Below are positions 1 to 5,047 of a stretch of 6,780 nucleotides of DNA, piece by piece. The translations under genes were made by a program, and so were the position numbers. The DNA lies in assembly GCA_024543015.1 (NCBI GenBank), contig JAMXCY010000054.1, forward strand, positions 1-6,780. Direction: 5' to 3'. Numbering within the stretch: the stretch's first letter is position 1; each line of letters opens with the position of its first letter. Below the pieces are notes generated by a model. The model ran no database searches and had not been told where the DNA came from. It saw nothing but the letters and a program-made list of their open reading frames with translations. Origin of the DNA: Candidatus Omnitrophota bacterium (GTDB lineage: Bacteria; Omnitrophota; Gorgyraeia; JAFGHF01).

Positions 1-36
1 ATTATAGTCCATATAAATTTGTCTTTTGGTCATCAT
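1..36 (-). CDS. Cysteine desulfurase (NifS/IscS-type), N-terminus only, cut by left edge
   Basis: Only twelve codons are in the window. Reading the minus strand from position 36 gives MMTKRQIYMDYN with no stop before the edge. The string IYxDYN is the characteristic opening of class V aminotransferase-fold cysteine desulfurases, which normally continues with ATTP. These PLP enzymes take sulfur from cysteine as an enzyme-bound persulfide and hand it to carriers such as TusA or to ThiF/MoeB-type E1 systems. Two adjacent ATGs (36-34 and 33-31) could each be the start, and the Shine-Dalgarno upstream is weak (ATAAGAAA). The ORF begins 8 bases after the stop of the NIL-domain gene, as expected for the next operon gene. 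The match rests on a very short stretch, but the motif, phase, spacing and sulfur-transfer context agree. The catalytic Lys and Cys lie outside the window. Confidence 0.68.
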   Translation of the reverse strand, partial: MMTKRQIYMDYN

Positions 37-44
37 TTTCTTAT

Positions 45-284
45 CTATTCTACAATATCTCCAACTATAGGTTCAATCTCTATTCCTGATTTACGTAAAT
101 ATGCAATCCCTTTCTCAATATCCTCCGGCTTGCCCTCCAGATCCAGGATCAGTTCTCCTACGGTCTCTGTAACATTTGCCCGACGAATGTTGGGTATAAC
201 GTCGAATTTTTTCGCCATGCGAAAAGTAACCGGCTCCTTGATTAACTTTTGAGGGAAAATCAACTTAACTATCTTTTTAGCCAT
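45..284 (-). CDS. Stand-alone NIL-domain protein
   Basis: This 79-residue protein resembles the NIL domain, a small ferredoxin-like alpha/beta fold first known as the C-terminal regulatory domain of methionine ABC transporter ATPases (MetN). The visible pattern is an N-terminal strand (KKIVKLIFP), the segment KEPVTFRMAKKFDVIPNIRRANV, a central strand with GELILDLEG, and a helix-strand ending in GIEIEPI. In methanogens and sulfate reducers a NIL domain fused to a ferredoxin works with a COG1900 protein in homocysteine synthesis. Here no ferredoxin cysteines are present, so it is the bare domain. The start at 284 is supported by a perfect AAGGAGG seven bases upstream, and the gene begins 2 bases after the moeB stop. 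A role in sensing or handling methionine or homocysteine sulfur is inferred from context only. Confidence 0.8.
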   Translation of the reverse strand: MAKKIVKLIFPQKLIKEPVTFRMAKKFDVIPNIRRANVTETVGELILDLEGKPEDIEKGIAYLRKSGIEIEPIVGDIVE

Positions 285-286
285 CT

Positions 287-1102
287 TTATTCCTCCTTCT
301 TTTGTCTTAAACTACAAAATTGTTCGTAGTCGATAAGTTTAGTTACTGTCGGTTTTTCTGAACAGACTGGACATTTGGGGTCTCGGGGCACCTTAACCTG
401 TCGAAAAGAAGAATCCAAGGCATTAAATATTAAAAGCCTTCCTGTCAAAAGATTTCCTATCCCCAAGATATATTTTAAAACCTCATTGGCTTGCATTGTG
501 CCAATTATCCCGGCCACTGCCCCCAGGATTCCTGCTTCCTGACAGCTGGGTACAAGTCCCGGTGGCGGCGGTTCAGGAAATAAACATCTATAACAGGCGC
601 TTTCGCCTGGCAAAATTGTCATTGCCTGTCCGTCAAACCTGAATATCCCACCATGCACCAAGGGTTTGCCTGAAATAACACAAGCATCATTTACCAAATA
701 CCTGGTGGGAAAATTATCACTGCCATCTATTATAATATCATACTTGGCGATAATATCCATAATATTTTCGGAAGTGAGCCTAATCTGATCTGGAACAACC
801 TCTGCATCCTGATTTATTGCATTCAGGGTATCTTTGGCTGAATCTACCTTGGTTCGGCCCAGATCAGCTGTGCTGTGCAGAATCTGCCTTTGCAAATTGC
901 TAAGCTCAACTTTATCGGAATCTACGATACCTATTCTGCCTATCCCGGCAGAGGCTAAATATAAGGCTGCGGGAGAACCCAATCCTCCGGCGCCGATGAT
1001 TAAAACCCGAGCATCGAGCAGTTTCTGTTGTCCCTTACCACCTATACGCGGAAGTAAAATTTGTCTTGAATAACGTTCAATTTGGTCTTCTCGTAATCCC
1101 AT
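287..1102 (-). CDS. moeB: ThiF/MoeB/HesA-family E1-like adenylyltransferase for sulfur carrier proteins
   Basis: This 271-residue E1-like enzyme adenylates the C-terminal glycine of a ubiquitin-like sulfur carrier so that it can become a thiocarboxylate. The nucleotide loop GAGGLGS lies at about residues 37-43, followed by VDSDKVELSNLQRQ (60-73) with the conserved Asp and Arg, and by DGSDNFPTR (126-134). Two CxxC pairs, C170/C173 and C244/C247, form the structural zinc site. C187 in SCQEAG is the conserved catalytic or persulfide cysteine. There is no C-terminal rhodanese domain, so sulfur must come from elsewhere. Its ATG shares one base with the stop of the upstream carrier gene (TAATG), which argues for tight translational coupling and makes that carrier the likely partner. 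Family membership is very clear. The carrier it serves (MoaD-like, the fused ThiS domain, or both) is inferred. A molybdenum cofactor role is possible, but no moa genes are in the window. Confidence 0.93.
   Translation of the reverse strand: MGLREDQIERYSRQILLPRIGGKGQQKLLDARVLIIGAGGLGSPAALYLASAGIGRIGIVDSDKVELSNLQRQILHSTADLGRTKVDSAKDTLNAINQDAEVVPDQIRLTSENIMDIIAKYDIIIDGSDNFPTRYLVNDACVISGKPLVHGGIFRFDGQAMTILPGESACYRCLFPEPPPPGLVPSCQEAGILGAVAGIIGTMQANEVLKYILGIGNLLTGRLLIFNALDSSFRQVKVPRDPKCPVCSEKPTVTKLIDYEQFCSLRQKKEE
292..298 (-). promoter_or_regulatory. Shine-Dalgarno of the NIL-domain gene inside the moeB tail
   Basis: AAGGAGG on the minus strand lies seven bases before the ATG at 284. It is read in the moeB frame as part of the terminal Lys-Lys-Glu-Glu, so this charged tail of MoeB is probably a by-product of the embedded ribosome binding site. 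Confidence 0.85.
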
Positions 1103-1380
1103 TATCTACCTCCGGCTATGGCAGGAATTATGGAGACTTCATCGCCGTCTTTTACCGGTGTGGCATCTTGTTGCAGGAACCGCACATCTTCCCCATTGAC
1201 ATAAATATTGATAAATTTACGCACCAAACCTTTTTCATCACAAATCCTCTCTTTAATGCCGGGAAAGTCTTTTTCTAAGGCGTCGATTAACTCCTTTATA
1301 TTAGTACCACCTGCCTCAACCTCTTCTTTACTCTGGGTTAATTTCTGAAGCGGCGCAGGAATTCTTACTTTAATTGACAT
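1102..1380 (-). CDS. MoaD/ThiS-family ubiquitin-like sulfur carrier, CysO-like, ending in GG-Arg
   Basis: This 92-residue beta-grasp protein carries sulfur as a C-terminal thiocarboxylate. The central motif FINIYVNGEDVRF (residues 56-68) and the tail VSIIPAIAGG closely resemble, from memory, CysO of Mycobacterium tuberculosis, which feeds sulfur to the cysteine synthase CysM. That makes a CysO-like role more likely than MoaD in molybdopterin synthesis. No moaE, moaA or moaC is nearby. The Gly-Gly at 90-91 is followed by one extra residue, Arg92, directly before the stop. E1 enzymes need a free terminal glycine, so trimming by a JAMM-type protease (as Mec or QbsD do elsewhere) would be required, and none is in the window. 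The start at 1380 has a strong GGAGGAG upstream and lies 17 bases after the ThrC-like gene. The stop overlaps the moeB ATG by one base. Confidence 0.9.
   Translation of the reverse strand: MSIKVRIPAPLQKLTQSKEEVEAGGTNIKELIDALEKDFPGIKERICDEKGLVRKFINIYVNGEDVRFLQQDATPVKDGDEVSIIPAIAGGR
1108..1113 (-). promoter_or_regulatory. Shine-Dalgarno of moeB embedded in the Gly-Gly codons of the carrier gene
   Basis: On the minus strand these six bases read GGAGGT, a near-perfect Shine-Dalgarno five bases ahead of the moeB ATG at 1102. The same bases are the GGA and GGT codons for the terminal Gly-Gly of the sulfur carrier. The codon between this site and the TAATG junction is the extra Arg (AGA), which gives the site workable spacing. 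Confidence 0.85.
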
Positions 1381-1397
1381 CTTGGTCTCCTCCCTCT

Positions 1398-2627
1398 TTA
1401 TTTATTTTTTACGTTCTCTTCAAATGAAGAAATACTGGGTTTAATTTTTATTGGTTTGCCTATCTTTGCGATAATTGCCTCTTGAGTCTTCAAGCCATTT
1501 CCGGTTATACAGACAACTATTGATTCATCTTTAGGAATCCTTCCCTGTTCAATTAACTTTTTTGTAACTCCTAGAGTTACTCCCCCGGCTGTCTCAGTAA
1601 ATATTCCCTCTGTTTCGGCCAGAAGTTTAATTGCTTCTACTATTTCTTCATCTGATACATCTTCGGCCCAGCCAGCGGTTTTCTTTACTGTGTCCACAGC
1701 ATATATGCCATCTGCGGGGTTACCAATTGCTAGAGACTTAGCAATAGTATTGGGCTTAACTGGCTTGATTATTTCAGAATTTTCTTTTACCGCAGTAACT
1801 ATGGGGGCACAACCCGTAGCCTGAGCAGCATAAATTTTGCTATTCACTCTATCGATCAACCCTAATTTTTGGAATTCTTTCAACCCCTTCAAGATTTTAG
1901 TAATCAGAGAACCACCGGCGCAAGGAACAATAATATGTTTAGGTGTCTGCCAGCCCAACTGTTCGGCAATCTCATATCCGTATGTCTTTGAACCTTCAGC
2001 GTAGTAAGGGCGAATATTTATGTTCACAAAGGCCCATTTATATCTGGTGGCAATTTCAGAACAGAGCCTATTGACTTGATCATAATTTCCATCAACTGCT
2101 ATCAAAACAGGATGATAAATCAAGGTCCCTACCACCTTGCCCATTTCAAGGTCGGCAGGAATAAAGATATATCTTTTAAGATTGGCAACAGCTGCTTGGG
2201 CGGCAACAGAATTGGCTAGATTTCCGGTAGATGCACAAGCAACCGTATGAAAACCAAATTCTTTTGCCTTAGATAAAGCCACGGCCACCACTCTATCTTT
2301 AAATGAAAGTGTGGGATGGTTTACTGAATCATCTTTAATATATAACTTTTTAACACCTAAGACCTTTTCTAAATTTTTAGCCCTGACCAAAGGAGTAAAA
2401 CCAGAATTCAGGCCATCGGTAGCTTCTCCATCTATAGGTAAAAGCTCTCTATAACGCCAGAGATTTTTGGGCCTGGATTCTATTAACTGCCTGGTGAGCT
2501 TTTTCTTTATTCGCTCATAATCGTAATTTACCTCCAGAGGCCCAAAGCAATATTCACATACATACAAAGGCTCTTTTGGATATTCTCTAGCACATTCCCG
2601 GCATTTTAATCCCTTGACATAACTCAT
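1398..2627 (-). CDS. thrC: Threonine synthase-family PLP enzyme of the sulfur-carrier-associated type
   Basis: This is a 409-residue fold-type II PLP enzyme. An N-terminal zinc ribbon has C9/C12 and C24/C27. The PLP lysine is K110 in PTLSFKDR, followed by ASTGNLANS (132-140). A glycine-rich phosphate loop (VPCAGGS) comes next, and the C-terminal motif is TGNGLKT. Threonine synthase converts O-phosphohomoserine to threonine and phosphate. Several motifs, such as RPYYAEGSKTYGYEIAEQLGW (given here only as a landmark), IAKSLAIGNPADG and ETAGGVT, are typical of the ThrC group encoded directly before a MoaD-like carrier. The carrier gene here follows after 17 bases. It may be a true threonine synthase, or a relative that accepts sulfur from the carrier to make homocysteine. 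The sequence cannot decide. The start at 2627 has a G-rich but imperfect Shine-Dalgarno (GGGGGAAG). The 29-base gap upstream is the largest in the window. Confidence 0.88.
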   Translation of the reverse strand: MSYVKGLKCRECAREYPKEPLYVCEYCFGPLEVNYDYERIKKKLTRQLIESRPKNLWRYRELLPIDGEATDGLNSGFTPLVRAKNLEKVLGVKKLYIKDDSVNHPTLSFKDRVVAVALSKAKEFGFHTVACASTGNLANSVAAQAAVANLKRYIFIPADLEMGKVVGTLIYHPVLIAVDGNYDQVNRLCSEIATRYKWAFVNINIRPYYAEGSKTYGYEIAEQLGWQTPKHIIVPCAGGSLITKILKGLKEFQKLGLIDRVNSKIYAAQATGCAPIVTAVKENSEIIKPVKPNTIAKSLAIGNPADGIYAVDTVKKTAGWAEDVSDEEIVEAIKLLAETEGIFTETAGGVTLGVTKKLIEQGRIPKDESIVVCITGNGLKTQEAIIAKIGKPIKIKPSISSFEENVKNK

Positions 2628-2656
2628 GTCGTCTTCCCCCGATTACTTTTTCTTCA

Positions 2657-3652
2657 CTATTCAAAATGAATCTCGTTTTTAGAAGGCGGTTTTGGGCTTT
2701 CGATTATCTTATCTTTTAATTCTTTTCGCAATGTTTTGACAAAAGAATCCCACTTTGCGGGAATCTGCAAGATAGTCCCTATCCTTGTTCTACCGTACCC
2801 AACGCCATTTTCTTTATACCATTTTGTTATTATTTCTATAAACCTTGGCACATCCTGATCAGAAACGAATTCCGCTATTTTATGGCCGGCAATGGGATGT
2901 CTACCATGCCTTCCTCCCACTCGGACTACCCATCCCTTCATCTCTTCTTGCCAACTGTCCGTAGGGCAGGCGCGGATGCAATCTCCGCAATAAAGGCATT
3001 TCTCGGGATTATATATGGGCTTTCCGGTCTCAACATCGCTTTCGATAGCGCCCTCCGTACAGGCCTTTGAGCATATGCGGCAGCCGATACAGGTCTCTTC
3101 GTTCCAGTCCGGTTTTACCGCACCTTGAAAACCCAGGTCATTTTCATTGGTTCTGGCGCAATCAATGGGACAACCCGAGAAAGAGATCTTGAATTTATGG
3201 GCAAATTCCATGCCGAAATATTTCTCATCAACCAATTTTACCATCTTCTGGGTATCCATAAGCCCATTGGGGTTATATTCGCAACCCGAACAAGCGGTAG
3301 GAACCCTTAGTCTCGGGCCGCAGGAGGCCACCTTTTGGCCTTTCTTTTCGAGTTCCGCATAAATAGCCTTAAAGTTGCGGTAATCTACATACGGCAGTTC
3401 GATCGACTGTCTGAAAGATAAATGCACATAGGCGCTGGCATATTTTTTGGCTACTTCCAAAATCTTTTCTAACTTCGAAAGGGGCACCCTGCCTCCGGGA
3501 CAACGGAGCCTAACGGTAAACATATCCTTTTGTCTCTGTTTAATCAAACCGCCCGATTTAAGAGTATTGAAATCTATTTCGCCCGTTTTCCCTTCTATAG
3601 TAGTATCTACCTTTACTTTATTTTTCTTATCTTCAATAAACTTATCAGCCAT
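2657..3652 (-). CDS. Siroheme/[4Fe-4S] sulfite reductase (AsrC/COG2221-like) with 2[4Fe-4S] ferredoxin domain
   Basis: This 331-residue protein is of the nitrite/sulfite reductase superfamily and would reduce sulfite to sulfide with six electrons in the cytoplasm. A ferredoxin-like NIR/SIR half-domain spans about residues 35-105, including LRCPGGRVP and LSFRQSIELPYV. The catalytic core follows, with cysteines C121/C124 (ACSGCEYNPNG) and C161/C165 (SGCPIDCAR). An inserted ferredoxin domain has two full CxxCxxCxxxC sets, C188-C191-C194-C198 and C219-C222-C225-C229. Size and layout match AsrC, but no AsrA or AsrB partner is present, so the electron donor is unknown. The second pair has the usual CX3C spacing, while the first is CX2C rather than the CX5C of classic enzymes. 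The start at 3652 has a strong Shine-Dalgarno and overlaps the tusA end by 8 bases. An assimilatory role is inferred from the neighbouring cysteine-synthase gene. Confidence 0.88.
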   Translation of the reverse strand: MADKFIEDKKNKVKVDTTIEGKTGEIDFNTLKSGGLIKQRQKDMFTVRLRCPGGRVPLSKLEKILEVAKKYASAYVHLSFRQSIELPYVDYRNFKAIYAELEKKGQKVASCGPRLRVPTACSGCEYNPNGLMDTQKMVKLVDEKYFGMEFAHKFKISFSGCPIDCARTNENDLGFQGAVKPDWNEETCIGCRICSKACTEGAIESDVETGKPIYNPEKCLYCGDCIRACPTDSWQEEMKGWVVRVGGRHGRHPIAGHKIAEFVSDQDVPRFIEIITKWYKENGVGYGRTRIGTILQIPAKWDSFVKTLRKELKDKIIESPKPPSKNEIHFE

Positions 3653-3896
3653 CTTTTCTGCCTCCTTTCTTTATTAGAAGTTTAAAACCGCCGTCTGGAA
3701 GTTTTTCTACTTTTATAATCTTATGGCCTTCTTCCTTGATTGAACGGGGAACATTTTTCATAGGTTCTCCGTCATCTAGTATTACCTCCAAAATTTGTTT
3801 GTCCTGCATCTCTTCCAATTTCAGTTTCGTCTTAACAAAGTTAAGAGGACAACTTACCCCTTTAAGATTTAGTCTCTTGTTGATATTCTCCGTCAT
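3645..3896 (-). CDS. tusA: TusA/SirA-family sulfurtransferase
   Basis: This 83-residue protein of the TusA fold relays sulfur as a persulfide on a single conserved cysteine. The active-site segment is LNLKGVSCPLNFVKTKL with Cys16, followed by the conserved DDGEPMKNVPRS stretch. E. coli TusA has CPxP. Here the fourth position is Asn (CPLN), a variant that, from memory, recurs in TusA proteins encoded beside sulfite reductases. It lies between the ThiS-CysK gene (15-base gap) and the sulfite reductase (8-base overlap), so it could pass sulfur between the reductase, the cysteine desulfurase and the carriers. The start at 3896 has only a modest Shine-Dalgarno (AAGAGA). The C-terminal KKGGRKDG should not be read as a carrier-type Gly-Gly tail, because those codons contain the ribosome binding site of the next gene. 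Confidence 0.92.
   Translation of the reverse strand: MTENINKRLNLKGVSCPLNFVKTKLKLEEMQDKQILEVILDDGEPMKNVPRSIKEEGHKIIKVEKLPDGGFKLLIKKGGRKDG
3661..3668 (-). promoter_or_regulatory. Shine-Dalgarno of the sulfite reductase gene inside tusA
   Basis: AAAGGAGG on the minus strand lies eight bases before the sulfite reductase ATG at 3652. It is also read as Lys-Gly-Gly codons near the end of tusA. It supports the start at 3652 and indicates translational coupling. Confidence 0.88.
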
Positions 3897-3911
3897 CTTT
3901 ATATCTCTTCT

Positions 3912-5045
3912 TCACGCCTCAAAATACTGCTCCATGGAAAAATATCTTTCTCCTGTGTCGGGCAAGATTACAACTACTAACTTGCCCTTACCTAAATCTT
4001 TGGCCACCTTTAATGCTGCAAAAACCGAAGCCCCGGACGATATCCCCACAAGCAGGCCCTCTTCTTTAGCCAATCTCCTTGAGGTCTTAAACGCCTCGTT
4101 GTCAGCAACCTGGATTATCTGATCAATTACATCCCTGTTTAGAATCTCCGGAACAAAACCTGCGCCAATACCCTGGATTTTGTGAGGGCCGGGTTTCTCT
4201 CCAGATAAAACCGCGCTCCCCCTGGGCTCAACCGCTACTATCTTAATCTCTGGATTCTGTTTTTTTAAGACCTCGCCGACTCCGGTAATAGTCCCGCCTG
4301 TACCTATTCCAGCGACAAAGGCATCAACTTTTCCTTCAGTAACCTCTAATATCTCCTGCGCTGTTGTCTGGCGATGAATTTTGGGGTTGGCTTCATTTTT
4401 AAACTGCTGAGGCATAAAACTGTTTGGTGTTTTCTTCAATAGCTCCTCTGCCTTTTTTATTGCACCCTGCATCCCTTCTGCGCCAGGAGTAAGAACTATT
4501 TCGGCCCCATAGGAGCTAAGAATATATATCCTTTCCAAACTCATTGTCTCTGGCATTGTCAGGAGACATTTATAACCTTTTACCACTGCGACCATCGCTA
4601 AGCCTATCCCGGTATTGCCGCTGGTTGGTTCAATTATGGTTGAACCCCGCTTCAGCAGTCCCTTTTTCTCTGCATCCTCAATCATAGAAAGGCAAATCCT
4701 GTCTTTAACGCTGCCTCCCGGATTAAAAGATTCAAGTTTCGCCCAAACTTCAGCTGTATCTTTTTCAACCATTTTATTCAGTTTTACCACAGGAGTCTGC
4801 CCGATCAGTTCTAATACATTTTCTGCTACCTTTTCTGAAAAAGGTAAGCCGCCGCCCATGTAATATACAAACTCCAGCCTATCCTCTGGCTTAAGAGTAG
4901 TCTGAGCATACTGATCTCTGCTAAGAATCTTCTCATTCAGTTCCACGGTAACAACTTCCGGCCTAATCTTTTTGCTTGTGAGAAGTTCGGAAACTTTCAT
5001 ATTATTCTTAAGCTCTTCTTCTTTTCCATTTAAGTAGATAGTCAT
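3912..5045 (-). CDS. cysK: ThiS-like sulfur-carrier domain fused to cysteine synthase (O-acetylserine sulfhydrylase)
   Basis: This is a 377-residue two-domain protein. Residues 1-66 form a ThiS-type beta-grasp domain: MTIYLNGKE at the start, KVSELL and VVTVELNEKIL in the middle, and LEFVYYMGGG at the end. The remaining ~310 residues are a full-length CysK. They start near VLELIGQTPVVKL, with the PLP lysine at K114 in NPGGSVKDR, the substrate loop TSGNTGIGLAM, the phosphate loop GIGTGGTITG and GISSGAS near the end. CysK makes cysteine from O-acetylserine and sulfide; the related CysM/CysO pair uses a carrier thiocarboxylate. The fusion suggests sulfur delivery or docking in cis. The Gly-Gly motif is internal, so E1 adenylation would need cleavage after it. 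The ATG at 5045 is preferred to the one at 5051, because GAGAGG lies 8 bases upstream of the former but only 2 from the latter. The gene follows hemL by 2 bases. Confidence 0.93.
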   Translation of the reverse strand: MTIYLNGKEEELKNNMKVSELLTSKKIRPEVVTVELNEKILSRDQYAQTTLKPEDRLEFVYYMGGGLPFSEKVAENVLELIGQTPVVKLNKMVEKDTAEVWAKLESFNPGGSVKDRICLSMIEDAEKKGLLKRGSTIIEPTSGNTGIGLAMVAVVKGYKCLLTMPETMSLERIYILSSYGAEIVLTPGAEGMQGAIKKAEELLKKTPNSFMPQQFKNEANPKIHRQTTAQEILEVTEGKVDAFVAGIGTGGTITGVGEVLKKQNPEIKIVAVEPRGSAVLSGEKPGPHKIQGIGAGFVPEILNRDVIDQIIQVADNEAFKTSRRLAKEEGLLVGISSGASVFAALKVAKDLGKGKLVVVILPDTGERYFSMEQYFEA

Positions 5046-5047
5046 AG

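Noticed and set aside
1102..1380. Molybdopterin synthase small subunit (MoaD) for molybdenum cofactor synthesis
   Set aside because: No moaE, moaA, moaC or mog is nearby. The core and tail look like CysO, and all neighbours concern sulfur amino acids. This is not excluded outright.
2628..2656. Possible promoter or terminator in the largest gap, between the sulfite reductase and thrC
   Set aside because: Only 29 bases, with no inverted repeat followed by a T-run and no convincing -35/-10 pair. The G-run is better read as the thrC ribosome binding region.
3645..3668. Gly-Gly near the TusA C-terminus as a third sulfur-carrier tail
   Set aside because: TusA works through its cysteine persulfide. 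The Gly-Gly codons are part of the sulfite reductase Shine-Dalgarno and are followed by four more residues.
3736..4122. 128-residue open frame on the plus strand, plus the other plus-strand frames
   Set aside because: It lies antisense across tusA and the end of the cysK fusion, both of which have unmistakable family motifs. It has low-complexity Ser/Leu-rich content typical of reversed coding sequence and no recognisable domain.
4848..5045. ThiS for thiamin biosynthesis
   Set aside because: The domain is fused to CysK, and no thiG, thiH or thiC is present, so a thiazole role is unlikely here.
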